This document shows, piece after piece, positions 10,459 through 19,618 of a stretch of DNA of 64,000 nucleotides. How positions within the stretch are numbered: the stretch's first letter is position 1; each line of letters begins with the position of its first letter. Where the stretch lies: contig NZ_JUHG01000011.1 of NCBI RefSeq assembly GCF_000799715.1, positions 1 to 64,000 of the forward strand, read 5' to 3'. Position numbers and translations under genes: made by a program. A model generated the notes under the pieces. It did no database searches. It was not told where the DNA came from and was given only the letters and a program-made list of their open reading frames with translations. Source of the DNA: Martinezella rhizogenes. GTDB lineage: Bacteria > Pseudomonadota > Alphaproteobacteria > Rhizobiales > Rhizobiaceae.

Positions 10459-11799
10459 ATGGCTTCTGCTGCGGAACAATTGGCGTCCAATCTCAATTTC
10501 TCGACCTTTGCCAAAGCCGAGGATCTCAAGAAGCGCTTGTGGTTCACGCTCGGAGCTCTCCTCGTTTACCGACTGGGGACCCATATCCCGCTTCCGGGCC
10601 TCAATCCGGCAGCCTATGCCCAGGCGTTCCAGAATCAGTCTGGCGGCATTCTCGGCCTTTTCAACATGTTTTCCGGCGGCGCAGTCCAGCGCATGGCGAT
10701 TTTCGCGCTCGGCATCATGCCCTATATCTCCGCTTCGATCATCGTGCAGCTCATGACCTCGGTCGTGCCGGCGCTCGAGAACCTGAAGAAGGAAGGCGAG
10801 CAGGGCCGCAAGATCATCAACCAGTACACCCGCTACGGCACAGTGCTGCTCGGCGCATTGCAGGCCTACGGCATTGCGATCGGCCTTGAGCATGGCAATG
10901 GCGTCGTCCTCGATCCGGGCTGGTTCTTCCGTATTTCGACCGTCATCACGCTGCTTGGCGGCACGATGTTCCTGATGTGGCTCGGCGAGCAGGTGACATC
11001 GCGCGGTATCGGCAACGGTATTTCGCTGATCATCTTCGCGGGCATTGCAGCCGGTCTGCCGACGGCACTTGCCGGTACGCTCGAACTTGGCCGCACCGGC
11101 GCCCTGTCGACCGGCCTCATTCTCCTCGTGCTTGTCGTGGCTGTCCTGGTCATCGCGCTGATCGTCTTCGTGGAGCGCGCCCAGCGCCGCCTGCTGATCC
11201 AGTATCCGAAGCGCCAGGTCGGCACCCGCATGTTCCAGGGTGACACCTCGCATCTGCCGCTGAAGCTCAACACATCGGGCGTTATTCCTGCGATCTTCGC
11301 GTCGTCGCTGCTGCTGCTGCCGGCGACCATCGCTGGTCTCGGCACCAACACGGCCCTGCCGACCTGGGTCACCTCGATCGTCGCGGCCCTCGGTCATGGC
11401 CAGCCGCTCTACATGGTGCTCTACGCCGCTCTGATCGCCTTCTTCGCCTTCTTCTATACCGCGCTGGTCTTCAATCCGAAGGATACGGCCGATAATCTGA
11501 AGAAGCATGGCGGCTTCATTCCGGGTATCCGCCCGGGTGATCGCACCGCCGAATATATCGACTACGTGCTGACCCGGATCACGGTCATCGGCGCCCTCTA
11601 TCTCGTCTTCGTCTGCATCCTGCCCGAAATTCTCGTGTCCCAGACCGGTATTCCGTTGGCGCTGGGTGGCACTTCGCTTCTGATCGTGGTTAGCGTAACG
11701 CTGGATACGGTGGCACAGATTCAGGGTCACCTGATCGCACAGCAGTATGAAGGCCTGATCAAGAAATCGAAGTTGCGTGGAGGAAAGAGGGGGCGATGA
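10459..11799 (+). CDS. secY: Preprotein translocase subunit SecY
   Basis: The product is 446 residues with the ten membrane helices of the SecYEG channel. Recognisable segments include [12 protein letters not shown], the first periplasmic region [20 protein letters not shown], the cytoplasmic loop [17 protein letters not shown] and the C-terminal [15 protein letters not shown]. The stop overlaps the adk ATG by four bases (ATGA), so the two are coupled. Confidence 0.98.
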   Translation: MASAAEQLASNLNFSTFAKAEDLKKRLWFTLGALLVYRLGTHIPLPGLNPAAYAQAFQNQSGGILGLFNMFSGGAVQRMAIFALGIMPYISASIIVQLMTSVVPALENLKKEGEQGRKIINQYTRYGTVLLGALQAYGIAIGLEHGNGVVLDPGWFFRISTVITLLGGTMFLMWLGEQVTSRGIGNGISLIIFAGIAAGLPTALAGTLELGRTGALSTGLILLVLVVAVLVIALIVFVERAQRRLLIQYPKRQVGTRMFQGDTSHLPLKLNTSGVIPAIFASSLLLLPATIAGLGTNTALPTWVTSIVAALGHGQPLYMVLYAALIAFFAFFYTALVFNPKDTADNLKKHGGFIPGIRPGDRTAEYIDYVLTRITVIGALYLVFVCILPEILVSQTGIPLALGGTSLLIVVSVTLDTVAQIQGHLIAQQYEGLIKKSKLRGGKRGR

Positions 11800-12446
11800 G
11801 ATTGATACTTTTGGGGCCGCCGGGTGCAGGTAAGGGAACCCAGGCCCAGCGTATCGTGGAAAAGCATGGCATTCCGCAGCTTTCCACGGGGGATATGCTG
11901 AGGGCCGCCGTGGCGGCCGGGACTGAAGTAGGCAAGCGCGCCAAGGCCGTCATGGACGCCGGCAAGCTTGTTTCAGACGACATCGTCAATGCCATCGTAT
12001 CCGAGCGAATCGATCAACCGGATTGCGTCAGGGGCTTCATCCTCGATGGTTTTCCGCGCACGCTCGTTCAGGCCGATGCGACGGAAGCGATGTTGAAGGC
12101 GAAGGGTCTCGAGCTCTCCGCCGTGATCGAGATCAAGGTCGATGACGCCGTGCTCGCCGATCGTATTTCGGGCCGTTATACTTGCGCCAACTGTGGCGCC
12201 GGTTATCACGACGAAAACCTCAGGCCGAAAGTGGAGGGTGTGTGCGACCGTTGCGGTTCCACGCATTTCAAGCGCCGGGCCGACGACAACAGGGAGACGG
12301 TCGTCGAGCGTCTGCAGGTCTACTACAAGGAAACCTCGCCGCTCATCGGCTATTACTATGCCAAGGGCAAGCTTCAGTCGGTCGACGGCATGGCGGATAT
12401 CGAACATGTGACCGCCGATATCGAGGCGATCCTCTCTAAGCTTTAG
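11796..12446 (+). CDS. adk: Adenylate kinase with a four-cysteine LID
   Basis: The product is 216 residues. It interconverts ATP + AMP and 2 ADP. The P-loop [10 protein letters not shown] is at residues 7-16 and FILDGFPRT near 81-89. The LID carries C130-x2-C133 and C150-x2-C153, the zinc-binding arrangement best known in Gram-positive adenylate kinases. The position between secY and rpsM is usual for Rhizobiales. It is translationally coupled to secY. Confidence 0.97.
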   Translation: MRLILLGPPGAGKGTQAQRIVEKHGIPQLSTGDMLRAAVAAGTEVGKRAKAVMDAGKLVSDDIVNAIVSERIDQPDCVRGFILDGFPRTLVQADATEAMLKAKGLELSAVIEIKVDDAVLADRISGRYTCANCGAGYHDENLRPKVEGVCDRCGSTHFKRRADDNRETVVERLQVYYKETSPLIGYYYAKGKLQSVDGMADIEHVTADIEAILSKL

Positions 12447-12664
12447 ATAGCTTAAAATAAACTTGCCGGGAGCGGTTGCTTTTTTGCGCTGATTCCGTTA
12501 AACACCGCGCCAACTCGCGACATACCAAGCGATCGGCGCGGATTTCCATCGGGAAGTCCGGGCACGGTCGTTTTGACGTGTTACGGATCTAATCGAACAA
12601 GCAGCTCCCGGGCTGCATAACAAAAGCCCTTTGCTCAGGCAAAAGGAATGCAAGGAGAACAGGC

Positions 12665-13033
12665 GTGGCTCGTATCGCTGGCGTCAACATCCCGACTGCA
12701 AAGCGCGTAGTTATTGCGCTTCGCTACATTCACGGGATCGGACCGAAGTTTGCACAGGAAATCTGCGAGAAGGTCGGTATTCCGGCCGAGCGTCGCGTCA
12801 ATCAGTTGACGGACGCTGAAGTTCTGCAGATCCGCGAAACCATCGATCGCGATTATCAGGTCGAAGGTGACCTTCGTCGTGATACTTCGATGAACATCAA
12901 GCGTCTGATGGACCTTGGCAGCTACCGTGGTCTGCGCCATCGTCGCAGCCTTCCGGTTCGCGGCCAGCGCACGCACACCAATGCCCGCACCCGCAAGGGT
13001 CCGGCAAAGGCCATCGCTGGTAAGAAGAAGTAA
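12665..13033 (+). CDS. rpsM: 30S ribosomal protein S13
   Basis: The product is 122 residues with a GTG start after [33 protein letters not shown] and [15 protein letters not shown] are typical. S13 contacts tRNAs and bridges to the 50S subunit. The 218-base spacer after adk holds no gene, only a short AGC/GCT hairpin with a T-run near 12470-12486, which could be a weak adk terminator. Confidence 0.98.
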   Translation: MARIAGVNIPTAKRVVIALRYIHGIGPKFAQEICEKVGIPAERRVNQLTDAEVLQIRETIDRDYQVEGDLRRDTSMNIKRLMDLGSYRGLRHRRSLPVRGQRTHTNARTRKGPAKAIAGKKK

Positions 13034-13054
13034 TCTCCGGGAAACCGGGTGTGG

Positions 13055-13083
13055 GAGGCTGGCGGTCTGCGCCGGCCTCTTTG
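13055..13083 (+). terminator. Terminator-like hairpin between rpsM and rpsK
   Basis: GAGGCTGGCG (13055-13064) pairs with CGCCGGCCTC (13070-13079), with one T-G pair and a GTCTG loop, followed by TTTT-type bases (TTTGAGTTT). It lies inside the alpha gene set, so it probably attenuates or marks a processing site rather than fully stopping transcription. Confidence 0.5.
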
Positions 13084-13165
13084 AGTTTGGAACGGCGCTA
13101 ATTCGGCGCCGCTCCGGTGGAGCCGCTGGCATTACGGCGGTGCAGAGATCCAAGAAAGGACTACC

Positions 13166-13555
13166 ATGGCCAAGGAAGCCGTACGCGTTCGCCGTCGCGA
13201 GCGTAAAAATATTTCATCGGGCGTCGCGCACGTCAATTCGACCTTCAACAACACGATGATCACCATCACCGACGCACAGGGCAACGCTATTGCCTGGTCG
13301 TCCGCTGGTGCCAAGGGCTTCAAGGGTTCGCGCAAGTCGACCCCGTTCGCTGCCCAGATCGCTGCTGAAGACTGCGCCAAGAAGGCCCAGGAACATGGCA
13401 TGAAGTCGCTGGAAGTCGAAGTTTGCGGTCCGGGTTCCGGTCGTGAATCCGCTCTGCGCGCGCTCCAGGCTGCCGGTTTCATGATCACGTCCATCCGCGA
13501 CGTGACGCCGATCCCGCACAATGGTTGCCGCCCGCGCAAGAAGCGCCGCGTCTGA
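13166..13555 (+). CDS. rpsK: 30S ribosomal protein S11
   Basis: The product is 129 residues. [39 protein letters not shown] and [18 protein letters not shown] are classic S11. The protein lies on the 30S platform near the Shine-Dalgarno helix. The 132-base spacer before it contains two hairpins. Confidence 0.98.
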   Translation: MAKEAVRVRRRERKNISSGVAHVNSTFNNTMITITDAQGNAIAWSSAGAKGFKGSRKSTPFAAQIAAEDCAKKAQEHGMKSLEVEVCGPGSGRESALRALQAAGFMITSIRDVTPIPHNGCRPRKKRRV

Positions 13556-13571
13556 TCATCGCCACTCACGA

Positions 13572-13608
13572 CACCGGCCGGCGCACATGTGTCCGGCTCG
13601 GTGCTTTT
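13572..13608 (+). terminator. Terminator-like hairpin between rpsK and rpoA
   Basis: CACCGGCCGG (13572-13581) pairs with CCGGCTCGGTG (13593-13603) with one bulged T, followed by CTTTT. Partial termination here would lower rpoA expression relative to the ribosomal genes, but this is inference. Confidence 0.5.
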
Positions 13609-13658
13609 CAAGCTCGGTTGTCACGATTGGATGGTGACAACGAACGGAAGGCAAGAAC

Positions 13659-14669
13659 ATGATTCAGAAAAACTGGCAGGAACTGATCAAGCCGAACAAG
13701 GTCGAGTTCACCTCGAGCGGCCGTACCAAGGCAACGCTCGTGGCCGAACCGCTGGAGCGTGGCTTCGGCCTCACCCTCGGCAACGCGCTGCGTCGCGTTC
13801 TGCTGTCCTCACTGCGCGGCGCCGCTGTGACGGCCGTGCAGATCGACGGCGTGCTGCATGAGTTCTCCTCTATCCCGGGCGTCCGGGAAGATGTGACGGA
13901 CATCGTGCTGAACATCAAGGAAATCGCCATCAAGATGGATGGCGATGATGCCAAGCGCATGGTGGTCCGCAAGCAGGGTCCCGGCGTCGTAACGGCTGGC
14001 GATATTCAGACGGTTGGCGATATCGAAATCCTCAACCCCGAGCATGTGATTTGCACGCTCGACGAGGGTGCCGAAATCCGCATGGAATTCACCGTCAATA
14101 ACGGCAAGGGCTATGTCCCGGCCGATCGTAATCGTGCGGAAGATGCTCCGATTGGTCTTATCCCGGTCGACAGCCTTTATTCGCCGGTCAAGAAGGTGTC
14201 CTACAAGGTAGAAAATACCCGTGAAGGACAGGTTCTCGACTACGACAAGCTGAGCATGTCGATCGAAACCGATGGTTCGATCACCGGCGAAGATGCCGTC
14301 GCTTTCGCGGCTCGCATCCTCCAGGATCAGCTTGGCGTGTTCGTCAACTTCGACGAGCCGCAGAAGGAAGCCGAAGAAGAAGCAGTTACCGAACTCGCTT
14401 TCAACCCGGCGCTCCTCAAGAAGGTGGACGAACTGGAACTGTCTGTTCGCTCGGCAAACTGCCTGAAGAACGACAACATCGTCTATATCGGCGACCTCAT
14501 TCAGAAGACCGAAGCAGAAATGCTCCGCACGCCGAATTTTGGTCGCAAGTCGCTGAACGAAATCAAGGAAGTTCTCGCTTCCATGGGTCTGCACCTCGGC
14601 ATGGAAGTGCCGGCATGGCCGCCTGAGAACATCGAAGATCTCGCCAAGCGCTACGAAGACCAATACTAA
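13659..14669 (+). CDS. rpoA: DNA-directed RNA polymerase subunit alpha
   Basis: The product is 336 residues, normal for proteobacteria. The N-terminal dimerisation domain contains [20 protein letters not shown]. The C-terminal domain from about residue 255 has [18 protein letters not shown] and [14 protein letters not shown], the helix-hairpin-helix that binds UP elements and activators. Confidence 0.98.
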   Translation: MIQKNWQELIKPNKVEFTSSGRTKATLVAEPLERGFGLTLGNALRRVLLSSLRGAAVTAVQIDGVLHEFSSIPGVREDVTDIVLNIKEIAIKMDGDDAKRMVVRKQGPGVVTAGDIQTVGDIEILNPEHVICTLDEGAEIRMEFTVNNGKGYVPADRNRAEDAPIGLIPVDSLYSPVKKVSYKVENTREGQVLDYDKLSMSIETDGSITGEDAVAFAARILQDQLGVFVNFDEPQKEAEEEAVTELAFNPALLKKVDELELSVRSANCLKNDNIVYIGDLIQKTEAEMLRTPNFGRKSLNEIKEVLASMGLHLGMEVPAWPPENIEDLAKRYEDQY

Positions 14670-14717
14670 CCAATCAAACTGCAGGTGGATGAAGCCTGCA
14701 AGTGAAGGAGAATAGCC

Positions 14718-15140
14718 ATGCGCCACGGTAAAGCCGGCCGCAAGCTGAATAGAACCGCTAGCCACCGTAAGGCGATGTTCGCCAACATGGCGGCTTCGCT
14801 CATCACCCATGAGCAGATCGTCACCACCCTGCCGAAGGCGAAGGAAATTCGCCCGATCGTCGAAAAGCTGGTCACCCTCGGCAAGCGCGGCGACCTGCAC
14901 GCTCGTCGTCAGGCCATCTCGCAGATTCGCGACGTTGTTGTCGTTGCCAAGCTGTTCGATGCGATCGCAACGCGTTACGCCACCCGCAACGGCGGCTACC
15001 TGCGCATCATGAAGGCCGGCTTCCGCCAGGGCGACAATGCCGCTCTCGCCGTCGTCGAATTCGTCGATCGCGACACCTCTGCCAAGGGCGCAGCCGACAA
15101 GGCCCGCGTTGCTGCCGAGGAAGAAGCCGCAGCCGCTTAA
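14718..15140 (+). CDS. rplQ: 50S ribosomal protein L17
   Basis: The product is 140 residues with [20 protein letters not shown] at the N-terminus and a C-terminal Ala/Glu-rich extension ([10 protein letters not shown]) beyond the usual core. It is the last gene of the ribosomal superoperon, followed 25 bases later by a strong terminator. Confidence 0.98.
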   Translation: MRHGKAGRKLNRTASHRKAMFANMAASLITHEQIVTTLPKAKEIRPIVEKLVTLGKRGDLHARRQAISQIRDVVVVAKLFDAIATRYATRNGGYLRIMKAGFRQGDNAALAVVEFVDRDTSAKGAADKARVAAEEEAAAA

Positions 15141-15165
15141 GGCTCGCTTCGAATGGACAATCAAG

Positions 15166-15195
15166 AGGCCGGATGAGCGATCATCCGGCCTTTTT
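15166..15195 (+). terminator. Strong intrinsic terminator after rplQ
   Basis: A perfect 11-bp stem (AGGCCGGATGA at 15166-15176, TCATCCGGCCT at 15181-15191) with a GCGA loop is followed by TTTTTG. It ends the alpha operon. Confidence 0.9.
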
Positions 15196-15237
15196 GTGTT
15201 CCTTGGGTCTTGGTGCGCTGTCTCCGGTGCGGCGACG

Positions 15238-16107
15238 CTATTGCGGAATATGAACGTGTTTCTTGATGTGCTTCAGATTGGCGACGATGGTGAAGATCAT
15301 GATGACAAGAAGAGACCAGGAACTCCATTTTCCGATGTGGACTGCCGACCAGGCGCCAAGCTGATTAGGATATCTCCAGATACCGAAAAAGGTGCCGATG
15401 TTCTCTGCCAGCCAGATGAAGAAGCCGATCAATATGAAGGATAGCAGCAGCGGCATGCGGCGGTCGCGGTCGTAGGGACGGAAGACGACTGTCGAGCGCG
15501 CGTAGAGCCCCAGCGTGCAGGCCGCAATATACCAGCGATAATCGCCGATATAATGATGCGTGAAGAAATTGGCGTAGATCGCGAGCGCCATCAGGCCGGC
15601 CATCCAATAGGGCGGATGATGCTTGATGCGTAGGTCGAAGAGTCGCCACGCCTGGATGATGTAGCTCCCGATGGCGGCATACATGAAGCCGGAAAATAGC
15701 GGAACGCCGAAGAGCTTGGTATAGGCGAATTCCGGATAGGCCCAGGATTGTATACTGCCCGACGTTTTGAAGACTTCGAGTGCGAAGCCCACGACGTGGA
15801 AGAGGCAGACGGCCTTCAACTCGTCGACAGTTTCCAGCTTCGCCCAGACCATCCCGATTTGAACGGCGAGCGCAATGATCAGCAGGGCGTCATAGCGCGG
15901 GATGCCTAGGATCCCCGCGTGCGGAACCGTGAAAATCGCCAGGAAAAACAGCCCCACGAAAAGACAGGCGCGCGCTTCCTTGATGCCGAAGAATAGGAAC
16001 TCGACAGCGAATCGGCGGACACCCTTCAGATCGGTATGGGCAGGCACGCGGGTGAGATAGGTATGGAAAGACGGCAGAAGCTTTTCGAGGACAGCGGCTT
16101 TGGACAT
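15238..16107 (-). CDS. DUF817 family integral membrane protein
   Basis: The product is 289 residues from MSKAAVLEKLLP; the frame extends further upstream without family-like sequence. Eight or so hydrophobic segments run through it, with conserved-looking motifs FEVFKTSGSIQSWAYPEFAY, GSYIIQAWRL and WLAENIGTFFGIWRYPNQ. I recognise this as DUF817 (B. subtilis YoaT-like), of unknown function. It is convergent with rplQ and divergent from the DUF2809 gene. Confidence 0.8.
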   Translation of the reverse strand: MSKAAVLEKLLPSFHTYLTRVPAHTDLKGVRRFAVEFLFFGIKEARACLFVGLFFLAIFTVPHAGILGIPRYDALLIIALAVQIGMVWAKLETVDELKAVCLFHVVGFALEVFKTSGSIQSWAYPEFAYTKLFGVPLFSGFMYAAIGSYIIQAWRLFDLRIKHHPPYWMAGLMALAIYANFFTHHYIGDYRWYIAACTLGLYARSTVVFRPYDRDRRMPLLLSFILIGFFIWLAENIGTFFGIWRYPNQLGAWSAVHIGKWSSWSLLVIMIFTIVANLKHIKKHVHIPQ

Positions 16108-16316
16108 TTCAATGTTTCTCGCTCGTGGCGCTGATGACGTCTCGGATGACAATGCTGATGACAGGAAGAGCGTGGCGAAATTGCAGCTCAACATTGTATC
16201 AGCACGCGTGAATTTTCCGTATCCAGGGCCGCGCGGCACGCTCTTGCTTTTCATGGGGATGGCGGGCTACCTGCCGACCAAGGTTGATGCCTGCTTTGCC
16301 AGTGGAGGGACGACGT

Positions 16317-16748
16317 TTGGAAGTCCTAGAAAAAAGCTCATCGAGAAGAGTATTGCTGCTTTCCGCTCTAGCCCTGACCATCGCCTGTGGTCTCGCGCTC
16401 AGGCGGTTTGGATACGAAGCGCATCTGCCTTTCACGATCGTCAAATATGGGGGCTCGATCCTGTGGGGATCGATGGTCTATCTTCTATTGGCGTCGTTAC
16501 GGGTCACTGCGAAACCTGGAAAGATCGCCGTGGCGGCAGCGTTGATTGCCATTTTCGTCGAATTTTTCCGGCTGCTTCATACGCCATGGCTGGATGCCTT
16601 TCGATTGACGACCGCAGGCGCTCTATTGCTGGGGCGGGTGTTCTCGCTGTGGAACATATTGGCCTATGCCGCGGGGATAGCGGCGGCTTTGGCGCTTGAT
16701 ACCGCCTTTACAGCTGTAAAGGCTGCTCGGCAGAATCCTGCGGTATGA
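16317..16748 (+). CDS. DUF2809 family membrane protein
   Basis: A small membrane protein of about 143 residues with four hydrophobic segments. The motif FTIVKYGGSILWGSMVYLLL and VEFFRLLHTPWLDAFR match DUF2809, of unknown function. I chose the TTG at 16317 because GTGGAGGGA lies just upstream. An ATG at 16284 adds 11 residues with a poor ribosome-binding site. Confidence 0.75.
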   Translation: MEVLEKSSSRRVLLLSALALTIACGLALRRFGYEAHLPFTIVKYGGSILWGSMVYLLLASLRVTAKPGKIAVAAALIAIFVEFFRLLHTPWLDAFRLTTAGALLLGRVFSLWNILAYAAGIAAALALDTAFTAVKAARQNPAV

Positions 16749-16823
16749 AAATTCGCTTCGCCGCTCATCCTTGATTGCATAGCTGCCTTTCCAACTTGGC
16801 AGGCTTCATTCCCCTTACATCGT

Positions 16824-16852
16824 TTGAATCCTAACTAATTTAATGCTAATAA
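16824..16852 (+). promoter_or_regulatory. Candidate promoter giving a leaderless marR mRNA
   Basis: TTGAAT (16824-16829), a 17-base spacer and TAATAA (16847-16852) are followed after six bases by the ATG at 16859. The predicted start of transcription falls on or next to the A of the ATG, and no Shine-Dalgarno sequence is present. The AT-rich CTAA repeats (16830-16856) may also be the MarR operator. Confidence 0.45.
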
Positions 16853-16858
16853 CTAGCC

Positions 16859-17335
16859 ATGAAATCCTTCAACGTCCTGCAGCGCATCTTCACAGCCAAT
16901 CTCCTGTCGACCGGCCGCCAGTGGCGGCGGGTTGTTGACCTTGTCCTGAGTTCCCATGGGATCTCGGAGGCGTCCGCAGCACCTCTGTTGTGGATCGGCC
17001 GTCTTGGCGGCGGAGTGCGGCAGGTGGTTCTTGCCAATTATGTCGGCATCGAAGGTCCGTCCTTGGTGCGGCTGCTCGACCAGCTCGAAGGTCTGGGGCT
17101 CGTCGTGCGCAAGGACGACCCGACGGATCGTCGAGCAAAAGGCCTGTGGCTGACCGCCGAAGGCGAGGCGCTTGCCACGCGCATGGAGGAGACGCTAGAC
17201 GAATTGCGTGGCAAGATCCTCGCCAATGTCGACAAGGCTGATATCGAAGCCGCGATCCGAGTGTTGCAGGCCTTCGAAGATTTCGAGGCGCCGAAGGCGT
17301 CTGGAACCAATCAGCAGCGCGAGGAAGCATTATGA
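16859..17335 (+). CDS. MarR family transcriptional regulator
   Basis: The product is 158 residues. A winged helix-turn-helix lies at about residues 38-108, with the family wing KDDPTDRRAKGLWLTAEG. It is the first gene of a four-gene operon and overlaps the FUSC gene by four bases (ATGA). It probably represses the efflux genes and responds to an aromatic or phenolic ligand; this is inferred from context. Confidence 0.9.
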   Translation: MKSFNVLQRIFTANLLSTGRQWRRVVDLVLSSHGISEASAAPLLWIGRLGGGVRQVVLANYVGIEGPSLVRLLDQLEGLGLVVRKDDPTDRRAKGLWLTAEGEALATRMEETLDELRGKILANVDKADIEAAIRVLQAFEDFEAPKASGTNQQREEAL

Positions 17336-19404
17336 GCCTCCCGTCCTGGCGTGATTGGCTGTTTTCCGGCAAGGCTTTCCTGGCGGCCATGCTTGCGCTG
17401 TTCATCGCATTGTCGCTGGATCTCCCGCGTCCCTATTGGGCCATGGCGGCCGTCTATGTCGTTGCCAATCCGCTTGCGGGGGCAACGAGTTCGAAAGCGC
17501 TCTATCGCGCCCTCGGCACGCTGCTCGGAGCGTCCGCCGCCGTCTTTTTCGTTCCGCTCTTCGTCAATGCGCCCATGCTTCTTTCCATCGTCATCGCGCT
17601 ATGGACAGGCACGTTGCTGTTCATCTCGATGCTCGACCGGACCTCGCGCAGCTACGTTTTCATGCTGGCCGGCTACACGCTGCCCATGATCGCCTTGCCG
17701 ACGGTCGGCTCTCCGGAGACGGTCTTCGATGTCGCGCTCGCCCGCTCCGAGGAAATCATCATCGGCATCGTCTGCGCCAGCGTCGTCAGCGCCGTCTTTT
17801 TCCCGACAAGCGTACGCTCGGTCCTCGGCCAGCGCATCACGACATGGCTCGATGATGCCGGCAGCTGGGCAGATGAAATCCTGCGCGGGGAGGGTGCGTC
17901 ACCCGCCACGCCCCTGAAGCGACAGAAGCTCGCCTCCGATGTCACCGGGCTCGATCTCATCATCAGCCAGCTCGGTTACGATGCGGATAGCCGGGACATT
18001 GTTCGCCATTCCCGCGAGTTGCGCGGCCGTCTGCTGATGCTGCTGCCGCTCTTCTCGTCGCTGGCTGATCGTCTGCATGCGTTGAAGGCGCGGGAGAAGG
18101 CGCTGCCTCCTGAACTCCTCGTAGTCATGAACGAAGTGGCCGATTGGCTGTCCCAGGGCGGCAAGAGTGAGGCCGACAAGACGGCCATCGTCCTCTCCGG
18201 AAAGATCGAGGCTTTGCAGAATGCCGATCCCGATCTGAACTGGGATGACCTCGTGCTCTCCAGCGCACTCGCACGGCTGAAGGAGATCGTCGATCTCTGG
18301 CAGGATTGCCTGACACTGCGCAATGAGATCGTCGCCGGCAGGCGAGCCGGTTCCTGGCACCCAGCCTTTCGCCATCGCGACGTCGTCGGCCGCAGCCGAC
18401 ATTATGACTATGCCTTGCTGGCCTTTTCCGCCGGTTCGGTCGTCGTCGGCATCTTCTTGGCCTGCTTCTTATGGATCGTGACCGGCTGGGAAGACGGGGC
18501 CGGCTTCGTGACCATGGCGGCCGTCGCCTGTTCCTTCTTCGCAGCGCTCGACCGCCCGGCGCCGTTCATCACCTCGATGTTCATCTGGACCGCATTCAGC
18601 CTGGTGATCGCCTTCATCTATCTCTTCGGCATATTGCCTAGCATCAACAGCTACGAACTGCTCGTGCTCGCCTTCGCGCCGCCCTTTCTGGTGATCGGCC
18701 TGCTGATCCCGCGGCCGCAGTCGAACATGCTCGCCATGCTGCTGACCGTAAACGGCGCCACCTTCATCGCGCTGCAAGACCGCTATGTGGCGGATTTCAG
18801 CACCTTCATCAATGGAGCGGTCGCCGCTCTGGCGGGTGTCGGTTTCGCGCTCGTCTGGACGCAACTGACACGGCCATTCGGCTCCGAACTCGCCGCATCA
18901 CGGCTGGTGAAGGCCGGTTGGAGCGACCTTGCCGAAACAGCAGCAGGCGCGCGTCGGCGCGATCATGCGCGCCTGTCCGGCCGCATCCTCGATCGCCTCG
19001 GCCAGCTCGTTCCCCGCCTTGCCGCCGTCGAGGACCGTGAGCTGAAAAAGGTCGACGGCTATGCCGACGTTCGCCTGGGTTTCAACGTGTTGATGCTTCA
19101 GAAAGAACGCCCGCAGCTCAGCACCGCCGGCGCCTCCTCGGTCGGCACGGTTCTTTCCGGCGTTGCGGATTTCTATCGCTCGCGGGTCAAGGCTGGGCAG
19201 GCTATCGATCCATCGGATGGATTGCGCCAGTCGATCGACAACAGCCTGGAAGCCATCGCGCTCCGGGATGGGTCGGCGGGCCGCCCTAGTCTCGATGCTC
19301 TGGTCGGCCTGCGCCGGGCGCTCTTTCCTCATGCCGAGCCGCCGCAAAGCCGGCAGCCACCCATGTCGGATACATCCTCACCTCTTTCCATTGCCGCCGA
19401 GTAA
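17332..19404 (+). CDS. FUSC family inner-membrane efflux protein
   Basis: The product is 690 residues. It shows the two-half layout of the fusaric acid resistance/AaeB family: about six membrane helices in the first 165 residues, a soluble region, then a second set at about 360-510 and a soluble C-terminus. It partners the downstream DUF1656 and HlyD proteins like AaeB with AaeX and AaeA. The substrate (aromatic acids or related compounds) is unknown. Coupled to marR. Confidence 0.88.
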   Translation: MSLPSWRDWLFSGKAFLAAMLALFIALSLDLPRPYWAMAAVYVVANPLAGATSSKALYRALGTLLGASAAVFFVPLFVNAPMLLSIVIALWTGTLLFISMLDRTSRSYVFMLAGYTLPMIALPTVGSPETVFDVALARSEEIIIGIVCASVVSAVFFPTSVRSVLGQRITTWLDDAGSWADEILRGEGASPATPLKRQKLASDVTGLDLIISQLGYDADSRDIVRHSRELRGRLLMLLPLFSSLADRLHALKAREKALPPELLVVMNEVADWLSQGGKSEADKTAIVLSGKIEALQNADPDLNWDDLVLSSALARLKEIVDLWQDCLTLRNEIVAGRRAGSWHPAFRHRDVVGRSRHYDYALLAFSAGSVVVGIFLACFLWIVTGWEDGAGFVTMAAVACSFFAALDRPAPFITSMFIWTAFSLVIAFIYLFGILPSINSYELLVLAFAPPFLVIGLLIPRPQSNMLAMLLTVNGATFIALQDRYVADFSTFINGAVAALAGVGFALVWTQLTRPFGSELAASRLVKAGWSDLAETAAGARRRDHARLSGRILDRLGQLVPRLAAVEDRELKKVDGYADVRLGFNVLMLQKERPQLSTAGASSVGTVLSGVADFYRSRVKAGQAIDPSDGLRQSIDNSLEAIALRDGSAGRPSLDALVGLRRALFPHAEPPQSRQPPMSDTSSPLSIAAE

Positions 19405-19408
19405 CATC

Positions 19409-19618
19409 ATGCCTGCCGAATTCGATCTTTATGGCGTCTATATCCCACGCCTCCTTGTCCTCATGGTCGTGACGCTGCTTGCCGTCATTCCCCTTCGGCG
19501 CCTTCTCGCAAGGCTTGGGGCCTACGCCCTGGTCTGGCATCGCGGTCTCTTCGATCTAGCACTCTACGTCTTGCTGCTTGGCGCCGTTTCCTCACTCTCC
19601 CGTTGGTACTTCATATGA
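19409..19618 (+). CDS. DUF1656 (AaeX-like) small membrane protein
   Basis: The product is 69 residues: EFDLYGVYIPRLLVLMVVTLL, then a second hydrophobic segment ending SSLSRWYF. This matches DUF1656, the small protein found in AaeXAB-type pumps. The ATG at 19409 lies four bases after the FUSC stop, and longer frames in this phase run inside FUSC. The TGA overlaps the ATG of the next gene. Confidence 0.88.
   Translation: MPAEFDLYGVYIPRLLVLMVVTLLAVIPLRRLLARLGAYALVWHRGLFDLALYVLLLGAVSSLSRWYFI

Noticed and set aside
10261-11730. 489-codon open frame on the minus strand
   Set aside because: Antisense to secY, a fully conserved gene; composition is typical of an antisense frame (rich in Arg, Asp, Gln).
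12447-12664. Small gene (rpmJ or infA) between adk and rpsM
   Set aside because: No frame there encodes the L36 cysteine pattern or an IF1-like OB fold.
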